64,000 nt of DNA from Sphingomonas astaxanthinifaciens DSM 22298 (GTDB lineage Bacteria; Pseudomonadota; Alphaproteobacteria; Sphingomonadales; Sphingomonadaceae): the NCBI RefSeq assembly GCF_000711715.1, contig NZ_JONN01000001.1:1612001-1676000 (forward strand), written 5' to 3'. This document shows positions 8,068-17,608 of the stretch, in pieces. How positions within the stretch are numbered: position 1 is the first letter of the stretch; each line of letters opens with the position of its first letter. The position numbers and the translations under genes are program-made. Under the pieces are notes generated by a model. The model searched no databases. It saw only the letters and a list, made by a program, of their open reading frames with translations, and had not been told where the DNA came from.

Positions 8068-8544
8068 ATGCGGCAGCTGGCTGTGTTGGGGTGCGTCGCG
8101 GCAATGCTCGGGGGAGCGGCCAGCGCCGCGCCGACCCGGATCGGCACGCCCGAGGCGCCGATCGCCGGCTCGGTCTCCGTCCCGCCGGGCTCGCGCATCG
8201 TCTATGTCAGCGGGACCGTTCCCGACATCCTCGATGAGAAGGCGCCGGTAGGCGCGCCCGGGCGCTACGGCGATACCGAGGCGCAGACCCGCTCGATCCT
8301 CGCCAAGATCGACAAGGCACTCGCTGCGCAAGGTCTGGGAATGGGCGATGTCGTCATGATGCGCGTCTTCCTGGTCGCGCCGCCGGGCCAGCCGAAGATG
8401 GATTTCGCAGGCATGATGAAGGCCTATCGCGAACGCTTCGGGACCGCCGCGCAGCCCAACAAGCCCGCGCGCACCACCGTCCAGATCGCGGGGCTCTACG
8501 ACCCCGATTTCCTCGTCGAGATCGAGGTCACCGCCGCCAGATAG
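8068..8544 (+). CDS. Exported RidA/YjgF-family protein
   Basis: A 158-residue member of the RidA (YjgF/YER057c/UK114) superfamily with an added signal peptide (residues 1-20, ending AASAAP). RidA proteins hydrolyse reactive enamine/imine intermediates, most of them in the cytoplasm. The core shows SRIVYVSGT at the start of the fold and the usual trimer-forming beta strands. The conserved arginine of true deaminases (RxxV near the end) appears only as PARTTVQI, so catalytic activity is plausible but unproven. It lies 13 bp upstream of a Tat-exported FAD amine oxidase, which suggests imine clean-up in the periplasm. Confidence 0.82.
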   Translation: MRQLAVLGCVAAMLGGAASAAPTRIGTPEAPIAGSVSVPPGSRIVYVSGTVPDILDEKAPVGAPGRYGDTEAQTRSILAKIDKALAAQGLGMGDVVMMRVFLVAPPGQPKMDFAGMMKAYRERFGTAAQPNKPARTTVQIAGLYDPDFLVEIEVTAAR

Positions 8545-8557
8545 GAGCTTGGGGCCG

Positions 8558-10138
8558 ATGAGCGTTTCGCGTCGCGAGATCCTGCTGCGGATCGGCAGCA
8601 CGGCCGGGCTTGGTGCCACTTACGGGGCGATGCAGCTTCTCGGGCTGGCGGTCGGGACCCCGGCCAAGGCGGCCGACTTCGCGCTCCCCAGGGCGCCCGG
8701 CAAGGGACCCAGTGTGGTCGTGCTCGGCGCCGGGATCGCCGGCCTGGTCTCGGCCTACGAGCTCGAGCAGGCGGGCTACCGGGTGACCTTGCTCGAGGCG
8801 CGCGACCGGATTGCGGGACGCAGCTGGACGATGCGCGGGCAGGAGCGGATCGTCATGGACGGCCGCGCCGATCAGCGCGCCAGTTTCTCGCCCGGGCTCT
8901 ATTTCAACGCGGGGCCGGCGCGGCTGCCGTCGCACCACCATGTGATCCTCGGCTATGCGCGCAAGTTCGGGGTCGCGCTCGAGCCCTTCGTCAACGCCAA
9001 TCGCTCGGCGAGCTGGGACTTCAATGGCAAGGTCGTGAAGGGCGGCCGGATGCTGTTCGACTTCCAGAGCCGGCTCGGCGAGCTCATTGCCAAGGCGATC
9101 GACCGCAAGGCGCTCGATGACGTCATGCCGGCGGAGGAGCTCAAGGAATTCCGCCAGTTTCTCGATTTCTACGCCGGGCTGGGCAAGGACGGCAGGGTCG
9201 TCCCCAATCCCCGCGACGGCTATCGCACGCTGCCCGGCGGTTATGACCACCCGGCCGAATTCTACGATCCGCTGACCCTGCGCGAGGCGCTGCCGTCGCG
9301 CGCGGCGGTGCTGCCGCACATCTTCGAGCAGATCACCGACATGCAGGCGACGATGATGCAGCCGGTGGGGGGCATGGACCGGATCGCGCACGCCATTCAC
9401 GACGCGCTGCGGAGCAAGGCGCGGCTGGGCGAACCGGTCAGCGCGATCCGCCGCGAGGGCGATGGGGTAAGGATCGAGCACAAGAGCGGCGTGACCCGCG
9501 CGGATTATTGCGTCTGCGCGCTGCCGACCACGACGCTGTCGAAGATCCCGAGCGACTTCGCGCCCGCCAAGGCGGCCGCGCTCAAGGACGTGCCCTATCT
9601 CGGCAGCTGCAAGGTCGCGTTCGAAGCCCCGCGCTTCTGGGAGCGGGACGACCATGTCTATGGCGGGCTGGCCTGGACCGACCGGCCGAACGAGAATGTC
9701 ATCTATCCGAGCCATGGCCTGGGCAGCGCCCGCGGGGTGCTCGTCGGCGCCTATGTCGCGGGGTGGACCCGGCAGGACAATCCCGATGCGTTCGCCAAGC
9801 TGCCGGTGGCGGAGCAGATCCGCCTCAGCCGGGAGTCGGTCGAGGCCCTTCATCCGGGCCGGGGCCAGCTGCTCGCCAGCCCGGTCGCGGTCGACTGGGG
9901 GCTGGTGCCCTGGTCCTACGGCGTGGGGGCGGTCGGTCCGGACTTCGACGACACGGCGCCGGGAGTCCGCCGCGGCCCACGTTATACCGAGCTGACGCGG
10001 CCCGAAGGCCCGATCGTCTTCGCCGGCGAGCACCTCTCCTACGTCGGCCTGTGGCAGGAGAGCGCGGCGACGAGCGCGCACGAGGCGGTAGCGCTGATCG
10101 CGACGATGGCCGCGGAGAAGCGGGTCACGGCGGGCTGA
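8558..10138 (+). CDS. Tat-exported flavin amine oxidase (L-amino-acid/monoamine oxidase-like)
   Basis: A 526-residue FAD enzyme. The N-terminus has a twin-arginine signal (SRREILL followed by a hydrophobic stretch), so it is probably exported folded. The dinucleotide-binding motif VLGAGIAGL (about residues 49-57) and the LLEARDRIAGRSW segment are standard for the amine-oxidase family, and the C-terminal FAGEHLSY block completes the FAD site. Such enzymes oxidise amines or L-amino acids to imines with release of hydrogen peroxide. GGAG at 8544-8547 precedes the ATG at 8558. Coupling with the adjacent exported RidA-like protein is an inference from gene order. Confidence 0.88.
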   Translation: MSVSRREILLRIGSTAGLGATYGAMQLLGLAVGTPAKAADFALPRAPGKGPSVVVLGAGIAGLVSAYELEQAGYRVTLLEARDRIAGRSWTMRGQERIVMDGRADQRASFSPGLYFNAGPARLPSHHHVILGYARKFGVALEPFVNANRSASWDFNGKVVKGGRMLFDFQSRLGELIAKAIDRKALDDVMPAEELKEFRQFLDFYAGLGKDGRVVPNPRDGYRTLPGGYDHPAEFYDPLTLREALPSRAAVLPHIFEQITDMQATMMQPVGGMDRIAHAIHDALRSKARLGEPVSAIRREGDGVRIEHKSGVTRADYCVCALPTTTLSKIPSDFAPAKAAALKDVPYLGSCKVAFEAPRFWERDDHVYGGLAWTDRPNENVIYPSHGLGSARGVLVGAYVAGWTRQDNPDAFAKLPVAEQIRLSRESVEALHPGRGQLLASPVAVDWGLVPWSYGVGAVGPDFDDTAPGVRRGPRYTELTRPEGPIVFAGEHLSYVGLWQESAATSAHEAVALIATMAAEKRVTAG

Positions 10139-10271
10139 GCCGCACCGTTCGTCGCTTTCTCCATACGTTGGTCGCGCAACTGCTTGACCAATGCGGCCGG
10201 GGCTTTCAGTCGCCCCTCGTTCGGTAGAGGAACCCCCTCCTCTCCCAAATCGCTCGAAAGACTTGGAAAAC

Positions 10272-10679
10272 ATGTCGCTTATCCTCGCTGCTGCCGCGCT
10301 TGCGGCGGCGTCGCCCGCCGCTTCGGACGGGGTCCTCGGCCTGTGGAAGACCGAGACCCGCAACGGGATCGTCGAGATCAGCCGCTGCGGCGCCTCGGTC
10401 TGTGGCCGCCTGGTGACCTCGGACGGGCTCAAGGCCGATCCCAACCTCAAAGACGTCAACAACAGCAATGCGGCCCTGCGCGGTCGGCCCCTGAAGGGCC
10501 TGCTGATCCTCAGCGGCTTCAAGCCCGAGGGCGCGGTCTGGAACGGCGGCAAGATCTACAATGCCGAGGACGGCAAGACCTACAGCGCGCGACTGACCCC
10601 GGCCGGCAACCGGCTCCAGGTCCGCGGCTGCATCTTCGTCCCGCTCTGCAAGACGCAGAGCTGGACCCGAATTCGCTGA
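10272..10679 (+). CDS. Secreted DUF2147 protein
   Basis: A 135-residue exported protein with signal peptide (cleavage probably near ASPAAS). The mature part follows the DUF2147 pattern: GLWKTE near the start, a Cys-containing beta segment (CGASVCGR), DGKTY, and a terminal RGCIFVPLCKTQSW. Family members are calycin-like beta proteins of unknown function. It stands 20 bp upstream of the FadL-type porin gene, so the two are probably cotranscribed. The 134-bp gap before it carries no recognisable gene. Confidence 0.8.
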   Translation: MSLILAAAALAAASPAASDGVLGLWKTETRNGIVEISRCGASVCGRLVTSDGLKADPNLKDVNNSNAALRGRPLKGLLILSGFKPEGAVWNGGKIYNAEDGKTYSARLTPAGNRLQVRGCIFVPLCKTQSWTRIR

Positions 10680-10699
10680 TCACAACGAAAGACCGACCA

Positions 10700-12001
10700 A
10701 TGATTTCGCGTAAATTTGCGGCGCTCGCCGCCACGACCACCCTTGCCCTCGCCTTCGGCGCGACCCCGGCCTTCGGCCAGGCCTTCTATCTCCAGGAACA
10801 GTCGGTGCGCGGCGCGGGCCGGGCCTTTTCGGGCGAGGCGGCCGACACCGGCTCGCAGAGCCTGTGGTGGAACCCCGCCGCGATCGGCGGCGAGACCAGG
10901 GCCAGCGGCGCGCTCGGCGTCTCGCTGATCCTGCCCCATGGCAAGGTGGTCGACACCGGCACCCGCATCGTCCGTCCGGGCCAGCTTGCCGCATCGGTCG
11001 GCGGCGATCCCGTCGCCAGCAACCCGATCAACAAGGGCGCGCTGCCCTCGGGTTCAATCGCGGTGCCGCTCAACGACCGCGTCGCGCTCGGCCTCGCGAT
11101 CAGCTCGCCGTTCAGCTTCACCACCGATTACGATGCCGACAGCTGGACCCGCTACAGCGCGGACAAGACCAGCCTGCGCACCATCGACGTCCAGCCCTCG
11201 ATCGGGGTCGCGGTGACCGACAATCTGCGGATCGGCGGCGCGCTCAACATCGAATATGCCAAGGCGACGCTGAGCAACGCGCTGCCCAACCTCTCGCCCT
11301 TGCTGGCCGACGGCAGCCAGCGGCTGAAGGGCGACGGCTGGGACTTCGGCTGGAGCGCGGGCCTGCAACTCCACAACGAGCGCGCGACGCTCGGCCTCGC
11401 CTACAAGTCCTCGGTCCGCCACAAGCTGACCGGCGACCTTCGCGTCAGCGGACTGGTCGGCCCGCTGGCGGGTTCGAACGTCAGCCTCAGCGACATTTCG
11501 GCGACCTTCCGCACCCCCGACCAGATCATCGTCGCGGGCCGGTACAAGGCGACCGACCAGCTGACGCTGAACGCGCAGTTCGTCCGCTTCGGGTGGAAGA
11601 AGTTCGACGACATCGCGCTCGGCGCGCCGGTCAACCAGGCGCTGCCGCAGAACTATCGCAATAGCTGGAGCCTCGCGGGCGGCGTCGATTATGCCGTTTC
11701 GCCCGAACTGACGCTGCGCGCCGGCGTGCAGCGGGCGCTTACCCCGACCCGCGACGGCCAGCGTGACGCGCGCGTGCCCGACAGCAACCGCTGGAACTTC
11801 GGGCTGGGCGGCAGCTATGCGGTGACCAAGGCGATCACGCTCGACGCCGCCGCCAATTACGTCGACTTCGCCAAGGCGAGCATCGACCGCCCGACCGCGG
11901 CCTATGTCGGCACCCCGGCGCAGACCGTGATCCTGACCTCGGGCCAGCTCGAGAAGGCGCGGGCGGTGGTGCTGTCCTTCGGCGGCGCGGTCCACTTCTA
12001 G
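10700..12001 (+). CDS. OmpP1/FadL-family outer-membrane transport protein
   Basis: A 433-residue beta-barrel protein with a signal peptide (cleavage after AFGQ near residue 27). The mature N-terminus shows the FadL pattern: a hatch region with RGAGRAFSGEAAD and then the NPAA motif (SLWWNPAAIGG). Many amphipathic strands follow and the protein ends in a barrel-closing phenylalanine (VHF). FadL-type channels take up hydrophobic compounds such as long-chain fatty acids or aromatic hydrocarbons. A hairpin follows the stop codon. Confidence 0.9.
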   Translation: MISRKFAALAATTTLALAFGATPAFGQAFYLQEQSVRGAGRAFSGEAADTGSQSLWWNPAAIGGETRASGALGVSLILPHGKVVDTGTRIVRPGQLAASVGGDPVASNPINKGALPSGSIAVPLNDRVALGLAISSPFSFTTDYDADSWTRYSADKTSLRTIDVQPSIGVAVTDNLRIGGALNIEYAKATLSNALPNLSPLLADGSQRLKGDGWDFGWSAGLQLHNERATLGLAYKSSVRHKLTGDLRVSGLVGPLAGSNVSLSDISATFRTPDQIIVAGRYKATDQLTLNAQFVRFGWKKFDDIALGAPVNQALPQNYRNSWSLAGGVDYAVSPELTLRAGVQRALTPTRDGQRDARVPDSNRWNFGLGGSYAVTKAITLDAAANYVDFAKASIDRPTAAYVGTPAQTVILTSGQLEKARAVVLSFGGAVHF

Positions 12002-12009
12002 TCACGCGA

Positions 12010-12040
12010 GAGGCCCCGGGCGATTGCCGCTCGGGGCCTC
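12010..12040 (+). terminator. Hairpin between the FadL-type gene and uvrB
   Basis: GAGGCCCCG (12010-12018) pairs exactly with CGGGGCCTC (12032-12040) around a 13-nt loop, 8 nt after the porin stop. No T tract follows, so termination would be weak or Rho-assisted. Confidence 0.55.
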
Positions 12041-12058
12041 CATCCCCATATTCGGGGG

Positions 12059-14260
12059 ATGGAAATCAAGATCCGCACGTCGCTCGCCGAACCGGACACG
12101 AGCGAGGAGTTCGTGCCGCACCGGCCGGCGCGGCCCGACAAGGCGGAAGGCGGCCGGCCGTTCGTCCTCAAGAGCGATTACGAACCCGCGGGCGACCAGC
12201 CGACCGCGATCCGCGAGCTGGTCGAAGGCATCATGGCAGGCGGCGAGAAGAGCCAGGTGCTGCTCGGCGTCACCGGCTCGGGCAAGACCTTCACAATGGC
12301 GCAGATCATCCAGGCGACGCAGCGCCCGGCGCTGATCCTCGCGCCAAACAAGATCCTCGCGGCGCAGCTCTACGGCGAGTTCCGCAGCTTCTTTCCCGAC
12401 AATGCAGTCGAATATTTCGTCAGCTACTACGATTATTACCAGCCCGAGGCCTACGTCCCCCGCACCGACACCTATGTCGAGAAGGAGTCGAGCGTGAACG
12501 AGGCGATCGACCGGATGCGCCACTCGGCCACCCGGTCGCTGCTCGAGCGCGACGACGTGATCATCGTCGCCTCGGTCAGCTGCCTCTACGGCATCGGATC
12601 GGTCGAGACCTATTCGGCTATGACCTTCAGCCTCAAGAAGGGCGAGAGCGCCGACCAGCGCGAGATCGTCCGCAAGCTCGTCGCGCTGCAGTACAAGCGA
12701 AACGACGCGGCCTTCGCGCGCGGCAACTTCCGGGTCCGCGGCGACAGCCTCGAGGTGTTTCCGTCGCACTATGAGGACAGCGCCTGGCGGATCAGCTTCT
12801 TCGGCGACGAGATCGAGGACATCGTCGAGTTCGATCCGCTGACCGGCAAGAAGACCGCGAGCCTCGGCAGCGTCAAGCTGTACGCCAACTCGCACTATGT
12901 GACCCCGGGACCGACGCTCAAGCAGGCGAGCCACGCGATCCGCCACGAGCTGGAGGAGCGGCTGAAGGAGCTCAACGCCGAAGGACGCTTCCTCGAGGCG
13001 CAGCGGCTGGAGCAGCGGACCAATTTCGACCTCGAGATGATCGCCGCTACGGGCTCGTGCGCGGGAATCGAGAATTACAGCCGGTTCCTGACGGGCCGCC
13101 TGCCGGGCGAGCCGCCGCCGACGCTGTTCGAATATCTCCCCGACAATGCTTTGCTGTTCGTCGACGAAAGCCACCAGACCGTGCCGCAGATCGGCGCGAT
13201 GGCCAGGGGCGACCACCGGCGGAAGATCACGCTCGCGGAATATGGCTTTCGGCTTCCGAGCTGCATCGACAATCGCCCGCTGCGCTTCAACGAGTGGGAC
13301 GCGATGCGCCCGCAGTCGGTGTTCGTCTCGGCCACCCCGGGGCCGTGGGAGATCAACGAGACCGGCGGCGTCTTCTCCGAGCAGGTCATCCGCCCGACGG
13401 GCCTCATCGACCCGCCGGTCGAGATCAAGCCGGTCGAGGACCAGGTCGACGATCTCGTCGCCGAGGCCAAGGCGACCGCGAAGAAGGGCTATCGCACGCT
13501 CGTCACCACGCTCACCAAGCGGATGGCCGAGGACCTCACCGAATATCTCCACGAGGCGGGGCTCAGGGTCCGCTACATGCACTCGGACGTCGAGACGCTG
13601 GAGCGTATCGAGCTGATCCGCGACCTCCGGCTTGGGGTCTATGACGTGCTGGTCGGCATCAACCTCCTGCGCGAGGGCCTCGACATTCCCGAGTGCGGGC
13701 TGGTCGCGATCCTCGACGCGGACAAGGAAGGCTTCCTGCGCTCGGAAACGAGCCTCATCCAGACCATCGGCCGCGCGGCGCGCAACGTCGAAGGCAAGGT
13801 CATCCTCTACGCCGACCGGATCACCGGCTCGATGGAGCGCGCGCTCAACGAGACCAACCGGCGCCGCGAGAAGCAGGAGGAATATAACCGCCTCCACGGA
13901 ATCACCCCGGCGACGATCAAGCGCGACATCAGCGACATCATCGCCCATGTCTCGACCCGCGACGGGGTGGTGGTCGATACCGGCGATCCCGAGACACCGC
14001 ACCTCGTCGGCCACAATCTGCGCGCCTACATCAAGGATCTGGAAGAGCGGATGCGCAAGGCAGCGGCCGATCTCGAGTTCGAGGAAGCCGGCCGGCTGCG
14101 CGACGAGATCCGCAAGCTGGAGGAAGACGAGCTCGGGATTCCGGACCACGAGCGAGCGGCGCCGCGGGTCGGCCATTCGACCGAGGGCAAGCCCGGCACC
14201 CGCAAGACACGCTTCGGCAAGCAGCAGCAGATGCGGATGAACAAGCGCGCGCGGCGCTAG
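12059..14260 (+). CDS. uvrB: Excinuclease ABC subunit B
   Basis: A 733-residue UvrB, the damage-verifying helicase of nucleotide excision repair that works with UvrA and UvrC. Walker A is [10 protein letters not shown] (near residue 70). The beta-hairpin that inserts into DNA is seen at [12 protein letters not shown]. The DESH Walker B is at about residue 368, and GLDIPE and QTIGRAAR mark the second helicase lobe. A C-terminal UVR domain ([19 protein letters not shown]) is present. The first 30 or so residues are a lineage-type extension before the usual [14 protein letters not shown] start of the fold. uvrA and uvrC are not in the window, but uvsE lies at the right edge. Confidence 0.97.
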   Translation: MEIKIRTSLAEPDTSEEFVPHRPARPDKAEGGRPFVLKSDYEPAGDQPTAIRELVEGIMAGGEKSQVLLGVTGSGKTFTMAQIIQATQRPALILAPNKILAAQLYGEFRSFFPDNAVEYFVSYYDYYQPEAYVPRTDTYVEKESSVNEAIDRMRHSATRSLLERDDVIIVASVSCLYGIGSVETYSAMTFSLKKGESADQREIVRKLVALQYKRNDAAFARGNFRVRGDSLEVFPSHYEDSAWRISFFGDEIEDIVEFDPLTGKKTASLGSVKLYANSHYVTPGPTLKQASHAIRHELEERLKELNAEGRFLEAQRLEQRTNFDLEMIAATGSCAGIENYSRFLTGRLPGEPPPTLFEYLPDNALLFVDESHQTVPQIGAMARGDHRRKITLAEYGFRLPSCIDNRPLRFNEWDAMRPQSVFVSATPGPWEINETGGVFSEQVIRPTGLIDPPVEIKPVEDQVDDLVAEAKATAKKGYRTLVTTLTKRMAEDLTEYLHEAGLRVRYMHSDVETLERIELIRDLRLGVYDVLVGINLLREGLDIPECGLVAILDADKEGFLRSETSLIQTIGRAARNVEGKVILYADRITGSMERALNETNRRREKQEEYNRLHGITPATIKRDISDIIAHVSTRDGVVVDTGDPETPHLVGHNLRAYIKDLEERMRKAAADLEFEEAGRLRDEIRKLEEDELGIPDHERAAPRVGHSTEGKPGTRKTRFGKQQQMRMNKRARR

Positions 14261-14357
14261 CGGCCGCCTGCAACTCCCGCTGGCGCGTTGGTCGAAGCGC
14301 GACTAGCCTCGCCCCCGCGGGCGCGCTCCGCTGCGTGCCGTCGACAGGGGAAACAGG

Positions 14358-15131
14358 ATGAAAGCCTTCGCTCTTCTCGCCGCCGCGTCGCTCGTGCTCA
14401 CGGCCTGCGCCACCACTGGTCCGACCAGCGTCGACCTCGCGCCCGTCTATGCCGCCGCGGTCGCCAATCCCGCGCGCGCCGACGAAGAGCGCAAGCTCGA
14501 CGCGAGCCGCAAGCCGGCGGAGACCCTCGCCTTTCTCGGGCTGCGCCCGGGCATGCGTGCTGCCGACCTCATCACCGGTTCGGGCTACTGGGCCCGGCTC
14601 ATGGCCTCCGTGGTCGGCCCGGGCGGCAGCGTCACCGCCTTCCAGCCCGAACAATTCTACAAGGCGGGCGAGGAGAAGGCCAAACTCGATGCCCTGATCG
14701 CCGCCTCGCCCGGGGTCACCCTCGCGCGCTATCCGTTCGAGAATTTCGCGCCGCCCGCGAACGCCTACGACTTCGCCCTCATCAACCTCAGCTATCACGA
14801 CCTCTACTGGGAATCGGCCAAGTACGGCATCCCGCGCACCGACCCCGCCGGCTTCGCTCGCGGGCTTTATGCGGCGATGCGGCCGGGCGCGGTGGTCGGG
14901 GTGATCGACCATGTCGGGCCGGCCGGGGACACCCGCGCGATCGTCGACAAGCTGCACCGGATCGATCCGGCGGTGGTGCGCGCCGATTTCGAGCGCGCCG
15001 GCTTCCGGCTGGAAGCGGAAAGCCCGCTCCTGGCCAATCCGGCCGACGATCACAGCAAGCTGGTGTTCGATCCCGCCATCCGCGGCCAGACCGACCGCTT
15101 CTTCTACAAATTCCGCAAGCCGCGCCGCTAG
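14358..15131 (+). CDS. Methyltransferase-like lipoprotein
   Basis: A 257-residue protein with a lipoprotein signal (LTACA, Cys near residue 16). It is followed by a domain resembling class I SAM-dependent methyltransferases, found in an exported family common in Caulobacter and sphingomonads. Motif I is degenerate: AADLITGSGYWARLM instead of the usual glycine-rich loop. The acidic residue expected at the end of strand 2 is absent (VTAFQPEQ). Export to a compartment without known SAM, together with this degeneracy, argues that it may not be a methyltransferase. It is 36 bp upstream of the S10 peptidase on the same strand. An AGGGGAAACAGG site precedes the ATG. Confidence 0.7.
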   Translation: MKAFALLAAASLVLTACATTGPTSVDLAPVYAAAVANPARADEERKLDASRKPAETLAFLGLRPGMRAADLITGSGYWARLMASVVGPGGSVTAFQPEQFYKAGEEKAKLDALIAASPGVTLARYPFENFAPPANAYDFALINLSYHDLYWESAKYGIPRTDPAGFARGLYAAMRPGAVVGVIDHVGPAGDTRAIVDKLHRIDPAVVRADFERAGFRLEAESPLLANPADDHSKLVFDPAIRGQTDRFFYKFRKPRR

Positions 15132-15167
15132 GGAGCGGACGGGGCCGACAACAACAGGGGTGCGTGC

Positions 15168-16661
15168 ATGAAGTTTGTGACGGGGGCACTGGCGCTCGCT
15201 TTGGCGGCGGTGCCGGCGGCGGCGCAGGCGCAGGACAAGGACAAGGCCGAGGCCGAGGCGCGCGCCTATGTCCCGCAGGTGGTCACCACGCGCCACCAGG
15301 GCAGCTTCGGCGGGCAGAGGGTCAATTATTCCGCGACGATCGGCGAGACCGTGCTCAAGTCCAAGGAGGGCGTGCCCGAGGCGGCGATCGTCACCACGGC
15401 CTATGTCCGTGAGCCGCGCGATCCTTCGCGGCCGGTCACCTTCCTGTTCAATGGCGGGCCGGGCTCGGGCTCGGTATGGCTGCAGATGGGCGCCTTCGGG
15501 CCCAAGCGGGTCGCGATTCCTTCCGACGCGCGTGACGACGGCGCGCCGCCCTATCCGCTGCTCGACAATCCCGACAGCCTGCTAGACGTCACCGACCTCG
15601 TCTTCATCGACCCGCCGGGCACGGGTTTCTCGGTGCTGCTGCCGGGGGCCGATCCGAAGAATTATTATGGCGTGAGCCAGGACGCCAAGGCGGTCGCACA
15701 GGTGATCCGGCGCTGGCTCAACGACAATGGCCGCTGGAACAGCCCCAAGTTCCTCGGCGGCGAAAGCTACGGGACGACGCGCTCGGCGGCGGTGGTGAAC
15801 GAGCTCGAGGGGCAGACCTACAACGACGTCGCGCTGAACGGCATCATCCTCATCTCAACCATTCTCGACTTCGGCGCCGAATCCGAGGTGGCCGGGAACG
15901 AAATGGGGTTCGTCACCACCCTGCCCTCGATGGCGACCACCGCCGCTTATCACGGCAAGGGGCTCGCCGGGACACCCGCCGCCGAGGTGGCCGAACAGGC
16001 GCGCCAGTTCGCGATCGGGCCTTACGCCGCCTTCCTCCTCAAGGGGCAGAAAGCGAGCTCGGAAGAGCGGGCCGCGGTCCGTGCGCGCCTGTCGCAATTG
16101 ATCGGGCTCAGCGAGAGCTTCCTCGACCGGGCGGAGCTGCGGGTCTCCCCCGACCGCTTCTACAAGGAATTGCTGCGCGACCGGGGCCTGACCATCGGCC
16201 GGCTCGACACTCGCTATACCGGCAAGGATTATGACTCGGCCGGGGAAAGCCCGGACAATGATCCCAGCTTCTACGGCATCGACGCGGGCTATACCGCCGC
16301 GGTCAACAGCTGGCAGCGCGGCGCGCTCGGGTTCCGGACCGACCGCGAATATCAGGCGATCGGGAGCGTCGGCCCGTGGGACTGGTCACTCGGCGGGGGC
16401 GGGCGTTCGGCCTATCTCAGTGTCGCGCCCTACATCGGCACCGCGCTGCGCGAGAACAGCGGACTGCGGGTGTTCGTCGGCCAGGGCTGGTACGATTTCG
16501 CGACGCCCTTCTTCGGCGCCGAATACAGCCTGTCGCGCACCGGAATCCCGCAGGACCGCATCGCCTGGCATTATTACGATGCCGGCCACATGATGTACGT
16601 CCGCGACGAAGACCGCGCCAAGCTCGCCCGCGACATCCGCGCCTTCATCCGGGCGCGCTAG
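15168..16661 (+). CDS. Exported serine carboxypeptidase, family S10
   Basis: A 497-residue S10 peptidase with a Sec signal peptide (about 1-22). The oxyanion region NGGPGSG (95-101) and the nucleophile motif GGESYG (Ser200) are clear. The aspartate is in GQGWYDFATP and the histidine in DAGHMMY near the C-terminus, giving the full Ser-Asp-His triad. Such enzymes remove C-terminal residues from peptides, here probably in the periplasm. The gene ends 13 nt before the 3' end of the opposite-strand tRNA-Pro. Confidence 0.93.
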   Translation: MKFVTGALALALAAVPAAAQAQDKDKAEAEARAYVPQVVTTRHQGSFGGQRVNYSATIGETVLKSKEGVPEAAIVTTAYVREPRDPSRPVTFLFNGGPGSGSVWLQMGAFGPKRVAIPSDARDDGAPPYPLLDNPDSLLDVTDLVFIDPPGTGFSVLLPGADPKNYYGVSQDAKAVAQVIRRWLNDNGRWNSPKFLGGESYGTTRSAAVVNELEGQTYNDVALNGIILISTILDFGAESEVAGNEMGFVTTLPSMATTAAYHGKGLAGTPAAEVAEQARQFAIGPYAAFLLKGQKASSEERAAVRARLSQLIGLSESFLDRAELRVSPDRFYKELLRDRGLTIGRLDTRYTGKDYDSAGESPDNDPSFYGIDAGYTAAVNSWQRGALGFRTDREYQAIGSVGPWDWSLGGGGRSAYLSVAPYIGTALRENSGLRVFVGQGWYDFATPFFGAEYSLSRTGIPQDRIAWHYYDAGHMMYVRDEDRAKLARDIRAFIRAR

Positions 16662-16674
16662 GGCGACAGAAAAG

Positions 16675-16751
16675 TGGTCGGGGAGAGAGGATTCGAACCT
16701 CCGGCCCCTGCCTCCCGAAGACAGTGCTCTACCAGGCTGAGCTACTCCCCG
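16675..16751 (-). tRNA. tRNA-Pro (anticodon CGG)
   Basis: A 77-nt cloverleaf on the minus strand. The acceptor CGGGGAG pairs with CTCCCCG, the D arm is GCTC/GAGC, and the anticodon stem CTGTC/GGCAG carries the loop TTCGGGA, so the anticodon is CGG, reading CCG. The T arm has loop TTCGAAT, and the genome encodes the terminal CCA. CCG is expected to be a heavily used codon in a genome this GC-rich. Confidence 0.96.
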
Positions 16752-16903
16752 ACCGGCCCTCGCGCTTTCACGCGGGGGCCAAGGCGGGGCGGTCTTTAGG
16801 CGGCGGTTCGGCGGGATGCAACCTCTTGTCGCATCCTGCGCTGATAGCGGCACGGCGCGTCCCAAGTGAGCCGTCCCATCTCCACCGACAGAGGCCTCGA
16901 CCA

Positions 16904-17608
16904 ATGAATATCCTGATGATCCTCACCAGCCACGACCAGCTTGGCGATACCGGCAAGAAGACCGGCTTCTGGCTCGAGGAATTTGCCGCCCCTTATTATG
17001 TGCTCAAGGACGCCGGGCACACGATCACGCTCGCCTCGCCCAAGGGCGGGCAGCCGCCGCTCGACCCCAAGAGCGACGAGCCCGAGGCCCAGACCGAGGC
17101 GACCGAGCGCTTCAAGAAGGACGAGGCTGCCAAGGCCCAGCTCGCCGCGACCGAGGTGCTTTCCACCATCGATCCGTCGCGTTTCGACGCCGTCTTCTAT
17201 CCGGGCGGCCACGGCCCGATGTGGGATCTCGCCAACGACACCGACTCCAAGCGCGTAATCGAGACCACGCTGGCCGACGGCAAGCCCGTCGCGCTGGTCT
17301 GCCACGCCCCCGCCGCGCTCAAGAACGTCACCGCCCCCGACGGCAGCCCGCTGGTCAAGGGCCGCAAGGTCACCGGCTTCACCAACGAGGAAGAGGAATC
17401 GGTCAAGCTCACCGACGTCGTCCCCTTCCTTCTCGAGGATGAGCTGAAGCGGCTCGGCGGCGACTATTCGAAGGGCGAGACGTTCAAGCCCTATGTCGTG
17501 ACCGACGGCCTTCTCATCACCGGGCAGAACCCGCCGTCGAGCGAGCCCGCGGCCGAGGCCTTGCTCCACGCGCTCGAGAAGCAGCGCGAGGCCGAGCCCG
17601 CCGCCTAG
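16904..17608 (+). CDS. DJ-1/PfpI family protein (class I glutamine-amidotransferase-like)
   Basis: A 234-residue member of the DJ-1/PfpI superfamily, Hsp31-like branch. Glu25 (GFWLEEF), the nucleophile elbow VCHAPAA with Cys133 and His134, and GGHGPMWDL (101-109) match the active site of this branch. Relatives act on glyoxal or methylglyoxal and their protein adducts, or serve as stress chaperones. No signal peptide is seen, so it is cytoplasmic. Its 3' end overlaps the convergent reductase gene by 4 bp. Confidence 0.88.
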   Translation: MNILMILTSHDQLGDTGKKTGFWLEEFAAPYYVLKDAGHTITLASPKGGQPPLDPKSDEPEAQTEATERFKKDEAAKAQLAATEVLSTIDPSRFDAVFYPGGHGPMWDLANDTDSKRVIETTLADGKPVALVCHAPAALKNVTAPDGSPLVKGRKVTGFTNEEEESVKLTDVVPFLLEDELKRLGGDYSKGETFKPYVVTDGLLITGQNPPSSEPAAEALLHALEKQREAEPAA

